Origin: Niabella drilacis
GTDB taxonomy: Bacteria; Bacteroidota; Bacteroidia; Chitinophagales; Chitinophagaceae
Reading direction: 5' to 3'
NCBI RefSeq assembly: GCF_900101395.1
Contig: NZ_FMZO01000013.1
Span: 62,001-126,000 of the forward strand
DNA length: 64,000 nt
In this document: one piece after another, positions 31,910 to 39,868 of the stretch
How positions within the stretch are numbered: the first letter of the stretch is position 1
Layout: every line of letters begins with the position of its first letter
The notes under the pieces: generated by a model
Database searches by the model: none
The model's input: only the letters and a program-made list of their open reading frames with translations
What the model was told of the DNA's origin: nothing
Made by a program: the position numbers and the translations under genes

Positions 31910-32912
31910 AAATAAAATATCATATTGGCTTCAGTTATCGGAGCAAGATCGTCAGGATATTTTTGAAGAATCGGCAACACAAAAGGGATTGTCCGCAGCA
32001 GCAATAGAAAAAGATTGGTGGGTGGTGCAAACATTATCCATGATCTTTTCAATGAGCTATGCCAATGTTTTGGTTTTTAAAGGCGGCACATCGTTGAGCA
32101 AAGGGTGGAATTTAATACAACGTTTTTCGGAAGATATTGATTTGGCGCTGGATAGGGAATTTCTTGGCTTTACAGGCAAATTGAGCAAGGGTGATATCAA
32201 AAAGCTAAGGAGAAAATCCTATGAGTTCATAACAGAAACTTTTACTGAAGAACTGAAAGAAAAGTTTGCTGAATTGGGTTTTGACAATGTTTTGATAAAA
32301 TACCGGGAGGTAGAGAATCATGACCAGGATCCATTGATTATTGAAATTTATTATCCTACGGTAATTGCAAAAGACAGCTATTTAAAACCCGCGGTATTAG
32401 TGGAATTAGGTAGTCGGTCTCTGAAAGAGCCGTTTTCAAAAAGAAGTTTTGGTACCATCGTTTCAGAAGTATTTGCTGATCGGCCTTTTTCGGATATGCC
32501 GATAACTATTCCTGTTGTAAATCCTGAACGAACATTTTTGGAAAAGATATTTTTGCTGCATGAAGAATTTCAGAAAGCACCCGATAAAATACGCGTGGAA
32601 CGGTTAAGCAGACACCTTTACGATATTGAGAAACTAAGCAGGACGGAATATGCTGAAATTGCTTTGCAAAACGCGGAACTATATAATACAATAGTTGTGC
32701 ATCGTAGTAAATTTACACCAATTTCAGGAATTGACTATGCCAATCATTCGCCGGATAAAATCAACTTTATTCCACCCACGGAAATAATAAAACATTGGGA
32801 GCGGGATTATGGAACAATGACTCAGACAATGATTTACGATAATCCGTTACGCTTTGATGAACTCATAAAACGACTTATCCAATTGCAAAAAAGAATAAAT
32901 GAGATAGGCTAA
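31902..32912 (+). CDS. AbiEii-type nucleotidyltransferase toxin
   Basis: 336 residues. The polymerase-beta-like nucleotidyltransferase motif is intact: FKGGTSLSKGWNLIQRFSEDIDLALDRE (GGTS plus SEDIDL). Later come VLVELGSRS and VNPERTFLEKIFLLHE, also typical. AbiEii toxins transfer nucleotides to RNA (tRNA acceptor ends in studied cases) and cause abortive infection. The gene is translationally coupled to the antitoxin and followed by a 9-bp hairpin and the TOTE helicase gene. Confidence 0.9.
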   Translation: MDRNKISYWLQLSEQDRQDIFEESATQKGLSAAAIEKDWWVVQTLSMIFSMSYANVLVFKGGTSLSKGWNLIQRFSEDIDLALDREFLGFTGKLSKGDIKKLRRKSYEFITETFTEELKEKFAELGFDNVLIKYREVENHDQDPLIIEIYYPTVIAKDSYLKPAVLVELGSRSLKEPFSKRSFGTIVSEVFADRPFSDMPITIPVVNPERTFLEKIFLLHEEFQKAPDKIRVERLSRHLYDIEKLSRTEYAEIALQNAELYNTIVVHRSKFTPISGIDYANHSPDKINFIPPTEIIKHWERDYGTMTQTMIYDNPLRFDELIKRLIQLQKRINEIG

Positions 32913-32936
32913 CTTATACACAAGGGAGTGTATAAG
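32913..32936 (+). repeat. Hairpin between the AbiE pair and the helicase gene
   Basis: CTTATACAC (32913-32921) pairs with GTGTATAAG (32928-32936) around 6 bases, directly after the toxin stop codon. There is no T tract, so an operator or RNA-stability element is as likely as a terminator. Confidence 0.5.
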
Positions 32937-32958
32937 CCGTGTACAAGTTCTATAAAGG

Positions 32959-35900
32959 TTGATTAAAAATGCATCACTGAATTTGTCTGAACAGGAGATC
33001 AATAAAAAAATTGCATTATTCCGTTCCCTTTTTAAAGGTCGGGATGATGTATTTGCAACTCGTTGGGAGATCCCAGCCCGTTCACCAGGCGATGAAGTCA
33101 AAAGTGGTTACATGCCCGCTTATTTATATGACCCCTATCGGTATCGGGCGCATAAAATGAAAGGCGGCACTTTTCAAAATTACGCAGATAAAAAATATTT
33201 GCAGCTTACAGATGATCAGCTTACTAAACATTTAAACGGAGAGCAACTTATTGGAATATACCCTTTATTGCAAAACAACACCTCCTGGTTTATTGCTGCG
33301 GACTTTGATGAACAGAACTGGATAGCCGATAGTAAAAAATTTTTGGAATGCTGCAAAGCAAAAAAAATACCGGTCTACCTGGAGCGTTCCCGCTCAGGAA
33401 AGGGCGGGCATGTATGGATATTTTTCAAGGAGCCTTATCCTGCCATCAAAGGCAGAAAGATATTCCTGTTGCTCCTCAATGAATCGGGCGCGGTTTCTGT
33501 TTTTGATAAAAACTCAAGCTTTGACCGGTTATTCCCAAACCAGGATACGCTTTCGGGGAAAGGATTGGGTAACCTGATAGCATTGCCGTTACATAAGACC
33601 GCTTGGGATCAGGGAAACAGTTGCTTTATTGATCCGCAGACCTTGTTGCCATTTCCTGATCAATGGAGTTTTTTGTCAGGGATTCAAAAAGTGGATAGTG
33701 AAACGCTGGATGAAATCTATCATTCGATATCTGCTGGAAAACCCGCTGATACAACTATTATTAAAAAAGAAGCAACTGATCATTTAACCATATCTCTAAA
33801 CAATACGCTGCAATTGAACCGATCAGCAATACCACTTTCACTTATCAACTTTCTTAAAGAAGAATTGAATTTTACGAACACGGCATTTCTCATCAAAAAG
33901 AAGATCGGCAAGAATACATTTGGCACGGAGCGGTATTTTCGGTTTATTGAAGAAACAGAAAACGATGTTATTGTACCAAAGGGATTTGCTGGCAGGTTAT
34001 TGCGGTTTTGCAGAAATGCCGGCATTACTTTTAGTTTTGAAGACCGTAGAGAAAAGAAAGCATCCTTACAATTCAACTTTCAAGCGGAGTTAAGAAATTA
34101 CCAGGCTCCGGCCGTGGAAGCTGCTGACAAAAAAGATATGGGCGTAATTGTGGCTCCTCCTGGCGCAGGCAAAACAATTATGGGATTAAAGATCATTGCA
34201 GACAAGCAGCAACCGGCTTTAATCGTTGTGCACCGGAAACAATTGATGGATCAATGGATGGATCGGATTGAAGCATTTCTTGGTATCTCAAGGCAAAAAA
34301 TCGGGAAAATTGGCCAGGGGAAATTGAAAATTGGAGAACATGTGACAGTTGCTACTATTCAAAGTCTTGCTAAAGAATTAGCGAAAAATGAAAGTGCCGA
34401 AATTAAAGACGCATTTGGCACAATACTTATAGATGAGTGTCATCATATTCCTGCCGAGACCTACCGAAATACCATCCAACAATTCAATAGCTATTACTTG
34501 TATGGATTTACAGCAACTCCTTTTAGAAAATACAATGATGGTCGATTAATTTTTATTCACCTGGGAGAAATTATTGCAGAAATAACTGCACAACAAACGG
34601 GCAAACACAAACATGCCACCATTATTGTGCGAAATACAGATCTGGACGTGCCCTTCAATTCAAAAACAGACCGGTTTGAAACGCTGTCCAGAATCCTGGT
34701 ACATGATTCTGCCCGGAACAAACTGGTTTTACAGGATATTACCAGTGAATTGAACACAGGCAAGAAGGTAGTTATTCTTACAGAGCGAAAAGAACATATT
34801 GATTCTTTAGAGCAATACCTGAAGCAATCTTACGAAGTTGTTACATTAAGTGGTGACGATATGGAAAGCAGTCGCGCCGCGAAATGGAAACTATTAAATG
34901 CCGGTAGTTATCAGGCTTTGATAACAACCGGGCAATTCTTCGGTGAAGGAACGGACCTCCAGAATGCGAACTGCTTATTCCTGGTGTACCCTTTTTCTTT
35001 TGAAGGGAAATTGATACAGTATATAGGCCGGGTGCAACGATCAGAACTTACGCCAATCGTATACGATTATCGTGATATTAAAATTGACTACCTGAACAGA
35101 ATGTTCCTGAAGCGGAATACTTATTACAGGAAATTAATCCGCCAGTCAACTTTGTTTGATGATCCGGTAGAGGACGAAGCTCCTGTTCCCCAAAAAAGTG
35201 AATTGGTGACGATCGACAAGGAAATAAGTGTGCCGATTGAGTCGCTGGAATTCAGATATGGAAGCATTGCTTTCTCATATACAACCGATGCAGCTATAAA
35301 AATGGAGTTGGAAATACCGCATGATGATATTCGACCTGAATTTGAAGTGCTGAAGCCCTATTTTGAAAAAGCGCTGAAGTCAAAACATATTAGAGTGGCT
35401 ATTTACGCAGAGATAGAAAAAGGACAACTGGTAGCACAATTGGCATCTTCAGATGATCTTCAAAAGATAAACCGGCAAATTATTGATGGTGTTCGATTTC
35501 AATTCATTGCTAAACCACTTTTTGGAAAAGCAAACCCGGATAATAAAAATGGGTTAGGGCAGCAGTTACAAACGAAACATCCTTTATACGAATCAGGCGA
35601 AGAGCTGCTGGACGATGCATTAAAATATACTCAATACAAACACCATAAGCATCTTCGGTACCTTGCCGATAATCACGCGGGACATTTGGTAAAGATCCGG
35701 TTTGTATTGCAGCCATTCTCCTTTGTATTTCTTTTGGAAGGTATGGAGCAATTTCATATGATCCTGGAAACACTGGATACAGAAGAGGCAAGTTATCTTT
35801 GGCATTTTCCAAAAAGCGTTTCGGAATTACCACAACGACTAACAGAGATCGATAGAAACCTGGATATTATCCGGAAGCAAGGGCGACAGGGATTTTTGAC

Positions 35901-36000
35901 GGCTCCGCCGGAAAATTTCAGCCGGGTATTGCATGATTATGCTGATGAGCAAAAGGGATTTGTCCTTTGGAAACATGCGTTGGAAGAGCAGTTGGTTTAA
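32959..36000 (+). CDS. TOTE-type primase-helicase fusion (defence/conflict effector)
   Basis: 1013 residues. N-terminal archaeo-eukaryotic primase domain (about 35-230) with the DxD pair (FIAADFDEQ, Asp115/Asp117) and SGKGGHVWIFF (His151). SF2 helicase (about 370-740) with Walker A APPGAGKT (about 397-404), DECHH (about 492-496), FTATPFR and YIGRVQRS. The C-terminal 270 residues are uncharacterised. TOTE systems join a primase, a helicase and nuclease parts in phage or plasmid conflict; I see no nuclease motif here. No ATG lies in the first 60 codons; TTG 32959 or TTG 32983 must start it. The position behind AbiE suggests shared cargo. Confidence 0.85.
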   Translation: MIKNASLNLSEQEINKKIALFRSLFKGRDDVFATRWEIPARSPGDEVKSGYMPAYLYDPYRYRAHKMKGGTFQNYADKKYLQLTDDQLTKHLNGEQLIGIYPLLQNNTSWFIAADFDEQNWIADSKKFLECCKAKKIPVYLERSRSGKGGHVWIFFKEPYPAIKGRKIFLLLLNESGAVSVFDKNSSFDRLFPNQDTLSGKGLGNLIALPLHKTAWDQGNSCFIDPQTLLPFPDQWSFLSGIQKVDSETLDEIYHSISAGKPADTTIIKKEATDHLTISLNNTLQLNRSAIPLSLINFLKEELNFTNTAFLIKKKIGKNTFGTERYFRFIEETENDVIVPKGFAGRLLRFCRNAGITFSFEDRREKKASLQFNFQAELRNYQAPAVEAADKKDMGVIVAPPGAGKTIMGLKIIADKQQPALIVVHRKQLMDQWMDRIEAFLGISRQKIGKIGQGKLKIGEHVTVATIQSLAKELAKNESAEIKDAFGTILIDECHHIPAETYRNTIQQFNSYYLYGFTATPFRKYNDGRLIFIHLGEIIAEITAQQTGKHKHATIIVRNTDLDVPFNSKTDRFETLSRILVHDSARNKLVLQDITSELNTGKKVVILTERKEHIDSLEQYLKQSYEVVTLSGDDMESSRAAKWKLLNAGSYQALITTGQFFGEGTDLQNANCLFLVYPFSFEGKLIQYIGRVQRSELTPIVYDYRDIKIDYLNRMFLKRNTYYRKLIRQSTLFDDPVEDEAPVPQKSELVTIDKEISVPIESLEFRYGSIAFSYTTDAAIKMELEIPHDDIRPEFEVLKPYFEKALKSKHIRVAIYAEIEKGQLVAQLASSDDLQKINRQIIDGVRFQFIAKPLFGKANPDNKNGLGQQLQTKHPLYESGEELLDDALKYTQYKHHKHLRYLADNHAGHLVKIRFVLQPFSFVFLLEGMEQFHMILETLDTEEASYLWHFPKSVSELPQRLTEIDRNLDIIRKQGRQGFLTAPPENFSRVLHDYADEQKGFVLWKHALEEQLV

Positions 36001-36080
36001 ATGGTCGCGAATGTTTATAAATTAAACATTTTACCGTAAAATCGTTGGGTTTTAATCGTTTTACAGGGGCTTTAATTGAT

Positions 36081-36100
36081 TTACAGGTTTTTGCCTGTAA
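36081..36100 (+). terminator. Hairpin after the TOTE gene, shared with the convergent fic gene
   Basis: TTACAGG pairs with CCTGTAA around TTTTTG. Just upstream, two degenerate copies of TTTAAT-TTTACAGG occur. The T run is inside the loop, so termination is likely weak. Confidence 0.4.
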
Positions 36101-36122
36101 TGTTTAGCAGGAAGATCAATGC

Positions 36123-37220
36123 TTAAAATGCTGCCAGTTCGTAATTTGTACTGCGGCCACCTCCCTGCTCTTGCTGTAAAATTCCTTTTTCTATTAGGTC
36201 CTTTATATCCCGTAAAGCGGTATCCGGAGAGCATTTTGCTATTTTAGCCCATTTGGAAGATTTTAATTTTCCATCAAACCCATCCAGGAGCTTGTTCAAT
36301 ACAAGGCGCTGTCTTTCATTTAAGCTGATATGCTCGTGTACTTTCCAAAACGTAGCTTTCTGCAGAATTTTTTGTGTTGTTTTTTCCGTAGCTGACAACG
36401 CATTTTTGAGACAATGAAGAAACCAGCTTAACCATTCCGTAATGTCTCCGCTGCTGTGCTGAACTTTTTGTAATACTGCATAATATTGTTTTCTTTCGAT
36501 CATTATCTGACTTGACATACTATAGAATCGTTCAGCGCTATTTTCTGCACGGGCCAGGAACATATCTGTAATAGCTCTTGCTATTCTTCCGTTGCCATCA
36601 TCAAATGGGTGAATGATGATAAACCAAAAATGGGCGATTGCCGCCTTCAGTACCGGGTCAGTGGCCGTATCATCGTTAAACCATTGAATGAATTTATCCA
36701 TTTCCGGTTTTACCAGGTTGGCCGCCACTGCTTCATAGTGAATTTTTTCCTTACCCATTGCCCCCGAAACTACCTGCATTTCTTCTGTACGATATTTCCC
36801 GGCCTCAATCCTGTACATACCACTATAACCTGTTGGGAATAGGGCCGCATGCCAGCCAAATAATCGTTCTTCGGTCATTGGTTTTTTATAGTTCTGGCTG
36901 GCATCCAGCATCATCTCTACAACACCTTCAACACTTCTGCTGGAAGGAACAAGCCCGGCTGCATTTATGCCCAATCGTCTTGCGATGGAAGATCGAACCT
37001 GTTCATAATTCAGTTGCTCCCCTTCAATTTCCGAGGATTTTACCACATCAAGTGTAAGCGTAGTGAGTGCTGCCTCCTCTTTTGAAGAGAATCCAAGACC
37101 GCTCATCTGTCCGGATATCTTCCCTTGCAAATGGCGTACTTCACCAAATACTGGGTTGATTACTTCATCCTTCCAGGTAAAGTTTGTCCAGTTCTTGTGC
37201 TGATAAATATATTTTGCCAC
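36123..37220 (-). CDS. Fic-family AMP-transferase with N-terminal inhibitory helix
   Basis: 365 residues. The Fic motif is complete, HPFDDGNGRIAR at 204-215, so transfer of AMP (or another NMP) from NTP to a target hydroxyl is expected. The N-terminal DUF4172 region holds the class II self-inhibition motif SSEIEG at 62-67. The C-terminus (WAKIAKCSPDTALRDIKDLIEKGILQQEQGGGRSTNYEL) is a winged helix that can bind DNA. It is a single gene at the right end of island 2, reading inward, under a strong palindromic operator. Confidence 0.9.
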   Translation of the reverse strand: MAKYIYQHKNWTNFTWKDEVINPVFGEVRHLQGKISGQMSGLGFSSKEEAALTTLTLDVVKSSEIEGEQLNYEQVRSSIARRLGINAAGLVPSSRSVEGVVEMMLDASQNYKKPMTEERLFGWHAALFPTGYSGMYRIEAGKYRTEEMQVVSGAMGKEKIHYEAVAANLVKPEMDKFIQWFNDDTATDPVLKAAIAHFWFIIIHPFDDGNGRIARAITDMFLARAENSAERFYSMSSQIMIERKQYYAVLQKVQHSSGDITEWLSWFLHCLKNALSATEKTTQKILQKATFWKVHEHISLNERQRLVLNKLLDGFDGKLKSSKWAKIAKCSPDTALRDIKDLIEKGILQQEQGGGRSTNYELAAF

Positions 37221-37255
37221 GCTTGATAGAATGGTGATGCGGCAAATATACTAAT

Positions 37256-37281
37256 TATTCTCCGCAAATTTGCGGAGAATA
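37256..37281. promoter_or_regulatory. 26-bp perfect palindrome, probable fic operator
   Basis: The half-site TATTCTCCGCAAA is followed by its exact reverse complement. It lies just upstream of the minus-strand -7 box and 36 bp from the fic start. The winged helix at the Fic C-terminus is a candidate for binding it. Confidence 0.65.
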
Positions 37282-37487
37282 GAGTAGCTAATCTCCGCAG
37301 GTGTTGAATTTGAAAATACCACCTAAAGAAAATATCTTCGGAAAATTTAGCAGATTGCCCGCCAAAAGGGACGTATTTTCACTGGTTCAAACTGCCTGGT
37401 TCATCCCCATTTTTCCGCAATTTTGGCAGAAATTGAATTATTGGCCAGTTTTTCATAAGTTTTTGATTATCAGAGAGAATGTTTCCT

Positions 37488-37500
37488 CAGCAGGGGGAGC
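37488..37500 (+). repeat. attR of island 2 (13-bp tRNA-Asn 3' remnant)
   Basis: CAGCAGGGGGAGC equals the last 13 bases of the 45-bp core. It is short, but the following AATCAAGCAGTTAC and terminator hairpin match the DNA behind the tRNA, supporting a real junction. Only the acceptor end is shared, so this integrase probably crosses over there. Confidence 0.65.
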
Positions 37501-37508
37501 AAAAAATC

Positions 37509-37541
37509 AAGCAGTTACATATTAAAGTGTAGCTGCTTTTT
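37509..37541 (+). terminator. Original chromosomal tRNA-Asn terminator
   Basis: AAGCAGTTACA pairs with TGTAGCTGCTT (one mismatch) and T6 follows. It lies 8 bp past the attachment remnant, now 25 kb away from the tRNA it would have served. Confidence 0.7.
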
Positions 37542-37781
37542 TCATTTGAGACATGTTGACTTTTGTGAATAAAATTTCGAGATTTTATGGGGCTGAGTGG
37601 GGGTTAACTTCTGTTTAATACTTTGCGTCTAATAATTCTTGCTCCAGAATCAACCAAATTTTGCTTCTCTTGCCCATGTACTTTCTTCCAACTCTAAGTC
37701 ATGTATAAAGAGCGCTCTTATTTTATTTGCGATTTCATGCCTGTTAATCGTGCCCTTATCCCCGCTTTCGGCAATACCTTA

Positions 37782-38459
37782 TTATCTGCCGGCGTTCTTA
37801 TCATCGCTATTATACGCTTCCATTTCCTTATAAAATGTCATTGCTTTTATTACTGATTTACCGCCCGAACCTGCAATCAGATCCCTGAACCATTTTTTGT
37901 CTAAGTTTTCCGGTTTGTGGTTTTTGTATAACCAAAAGCTGAAATAAATAAAGGAGCCTGTCAGGACTGCCTGAAAAACTATGTATCCCAATCCGACTTC
38001 CTGCGGAAACCATTTATTGGTTAAATAGAACGTGGTGTAAAAGGGGAACTGAAAACACATTGTTTTTGCGTGGCTGATTATGGATAATTGCAATCGTGAT
38101 AATTGTTGCTGAATTTCTATTATGCTGCCATTATAATTGATATGGTTAGCCCAAACAAGATGTTTAACGTAGTCTGCAAAGCCTTTTATGTTCACTAAAG
38201 TGATTACTGAAATGGAAACAATAAAATAATTCCAGGCAGAGGAATAGTGGAACAAAGCATAAACCAATGCGTAACTTAAAAGAAGTAGGTAAAGTGCAAA
38301 AGCAATAATTCCTGCTGTTTTTAATTTTATCAATGACGTCAAAGAAGTCCGGGCTTTGTCATTAATGGCTTCTTTCAATAGAAACTCATTAATGGCTACT
38401 ATTTTTTCGATTTTGGCATTTTGTTGTTTCCAAATGTTAATCAATTCTGTATTTTCCAT
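37782..38459 (-). CDS. Membrane protein encoded with a sigma factor
   Basis: 225 residues. Hydrophobic segments are near 48-66 (TAGIIAFALYLLLLSYALVYALF), 73-92 (WNYFIVSISVITLVNI) and 155-180 (GYIVFQAVLTGSFIYFSFWLY). The soluble N-terminus starts MENTELINIWKQQNAKIEKIVAINEFLLKEAIN. No family name is certain, but such genes commonly follow sigma-70-like genes in Bacteroidetes and may act as anti-sigma or stress-response membrane proteins. It starts one base after the sigma factor stop, so they are co-expressed. Confidence 0.75.
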   Translation of the reverse strand: MENTELINIWKQQNAKIEKIVAINEFLLKEAINDKARTSLTSLIKLKTAGIIAFALYLLLLSYALVYALFHYSSAWNYFIVSISVITLVNIKGFADYVKHLVWANHINYNGSIIEIQQQLSRLQLSIISHAKTMCFQFPFYTTFYLTNKWFPQEVGLGYIVFQAVLTGSFIYFSFWLYKNHKPENLDKKWFRDLIAGSGGKSVIKAMTFYKEMEAYNSDDKNAGR

Positions 38460-38460
38460 T

Positions 38461-38973
38461 TTATTGATTTTTAAGGTGCATAAATTTTTGTCTGAAGCTG
38501 CTTTTGATGCGGTTTATTTTGGTGGCAACATTGGTTTCTGAAATACCTATGATTTGGGAAATTTCTTTGTGACTCTTTTCTTCCAAATAAAGGAGCATTA
38601 ATGCTTTATCCAAATCTTTTAGTTGGGAAATCATCCGTTGTAAAACACCCAAATCAGTTTCTTTATCTCCAAAACCGTCATTGTCCGGGAAATTGATAAT
38701 TCCGTCTGTTAAAGGAGTTGCTATTTTCTTCCTGCTATTCTCTTTTCGGTAAAATGATATAGCAACGTTCAATGAAATTCGATATATCCAGGTTGAATAC
38801 CTGAAATGGTCGTCATAATCGTCAAACGATTTCCATAATTGAACAATGATTTCCTGAACGAGGTCTTTTCGGTCTTCAGCATTTTTGCAATACGAGTTTG
38901 CTATCTTGTAAAGGATCCCTTTATTAGATTGAACAACGGAGAGAAATATGTCGGATTTATCAGTTTCGTCCAT
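38461..38973 (-). CDS. ECF-type RNA polymerase sigma factor
   Basis: 170 residues with region 2 (LYKIANSYCKNAEDRKDLVQEIIVQLWKSFDDYDDHFRYSTWIYRISLNVAISFYRK) and region 4 (LKDLDKALMLLYLEEKSHKEISQIIGISETNVATKINRIKSSFRQKF). It would direct RNA polymerase to a small stress regulon. A membrane protein follows, and a small lipoprotein gene overlaps its 5' end by 14 bp. Confidence 0.9.
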   Translation of the reverse strand: MDETDKSDIFLSVVQSNKGILYKIANSYCKNAEDRKDLVQEIIVQLWKSFDDYDDHFRYSTWIYRISLNVAISFYRKENSRKKIATPLTDGIINFPDNDGFGDKETDLGVLQRMISQLKDLDKALMLLYLEEKSHKEISQIIGISETNVATKINRIKSSFRQKFMHLKNQ

Positions 38974-39157
38974 TCTTGTTATCTATGGGTGTATTAACAA
39001 AGCCGTTGATTTGTGCTTCTTTCTTGTTTGATTTTTTTACACTTTGATCCGGATAAGCATAGTAGTGGTTTCTTGTGATGGTTATTCCACATCCTGTTGC
39101 CAGGGTCAGTGTCGAGATAATTGCGATTACAAAGGCGCTGTTTTTTCTGCTACCCAT
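38960..39157 (-). CDS. Small predicted lipoprotein upstream of the sigma factor
   Basis: 65 residues from ATG 39157 (ATG 39181 would add eight). A signal peptide ends in lipobox ATGC; the mature part is GITITRNHYYAYPDQSVKKSNKKEAQ, short and unstructured. It overlaps the sigma gene by 14 bp, so it may be the first gene of that operon. It is small enough that coding status is likely but not certain. Confidence 0.5.
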   Translation of the reverse strand: MGSRKNSAFVIAIISTLTLATGCGITITRNHYYAYPDQSVKKSNKKEAQINGFVNTPIDNKNGRN

Positions 39158-39298
39158 TTGATTAAATAATTGGATGCTCAACTTTCTATTTTCCTAATTA
39201 TTCGCACAAGTGGTCAAAATATCACAGTCCGCAAAAAATATTTTTCAAGCGACTGTCCTGATGTGTGTCAGGGCCGGTCCTGCGCATGCACATAACGA

Positions 39299-39640
39299 TT
39301 AAATATACACCGCTTTCCGCTCTTTTAACGGGTATCGTAGTCCTTTCAGGCTATTCAATTCGCCCAGGAATTCATAGCATATCGACTTTTTATAATCCCG
39401 TTTTGTTGCTATATGTACAAGGGCGGCAAATGAATGTACCCGGTTATCGTAAGTTACGTCTTTCTGATGTACTTCCGTCATTCCGTAACCCGAGTTGTCC
39501 GTGGCTGTTACATCATAACTTAATTCAGCCATTATGTGATCAAAAATCATATCCACGTCACAACCGGCCAATATATGTTGTCGAATGGATTGTGTTTTTG
39601 CTGGTTCAAACTGCCAGGAAAAACCTGCTATAACGAGCAT
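39299..39640 (-). CDS. Hypothetical protein, 113 residues
   Basis: The reading frame has a protein-like composition (AELSYDVTATDNSGYGMTEVHQKDVTYDNRVHSFAALVHIATKRDYKKSICYEF) and sensible codon use, unlike the overlapping plus-strand frame. No family is recognised and no signal peptide is clear; ATG 39547 is a possible shorter start. It stands alone between the sigma cluster and the polysaccharide locus. Confidence 0.4.
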   Translation of the reverse strand: MLVIAGFSWQFEPAKTQSIRQHILAGCDVDMIFDHIMAELSYDVTATDNSGYGMTEVHQKDVTYDNRVHSFAALVHIATKRDYKKSICYEFLGELNSLKGLRYPLKERKAVYI

Positions 39641-39868
39641 GAATCATACTTCACATTAAAGTATACTATTTTAAAGAATCTTCTTTGCTGTTTACAGGAA
39701 AGAATTCCATCAGCCGGTCTGCTCTTGTGTACTTTTCGTTCCGGGAACGGTTTCGGCAACGTTCCCGATACATCTTGTTTATTGGTTAGCAAATTTGCAT
39801 ACTAATTCCAACTAAATTGCTTTTAGTTGTGATAACAACGAAACCTAAAGTATATAACGATTTTGTTT

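Larger units (their letters stand above)
18071..37500. mobile_element. Genomic island 2 (19.4 kb) at tRNA-Asn: defence/conflict island
   Basis: The left border is the second tRNA 3'-half copy. The right border is CAGCAGGGGGAGC at 37488-37500, followed by the chromosomal terminator that resembles the one after the tRNA. Directly inside the left end are an integrase and an excisionase-like gene. The cargo is a ubiquitin-like operon, XRE/ImmA, zincin/dCTP deaminase, a HEPN cluster, AbiE, a TOTE helicase and Fic. No conjugation genes are visible. Confidence 0.75.
37221..37781. other. Junction region: fic promoter, right end of island 2, chromosomal flank
   Basis: No gene is credible here. It holds the fic operator and -7 box (CAAATATA at 37243-37250, TATATTTG on the minus strand), about 200 bp of featureless island DNA, the 13-bp attachment remnant (37488-37500), the chromosomal tRNA terminator, and about 240 bp of flank with no supported feature. 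Confidence 0.5.

Noticed and set aside
37301-37525. 74-residue gene at the right end of island 2
   Set aside because: It crosses the attachment site and the chromosomal terminator and has no family.
39265-39633. Plus-strand gene opposite 39299-39640
   Set aside because: The minus strand has the protein-like composition; the plus frame is rich in unlikely residue runs.
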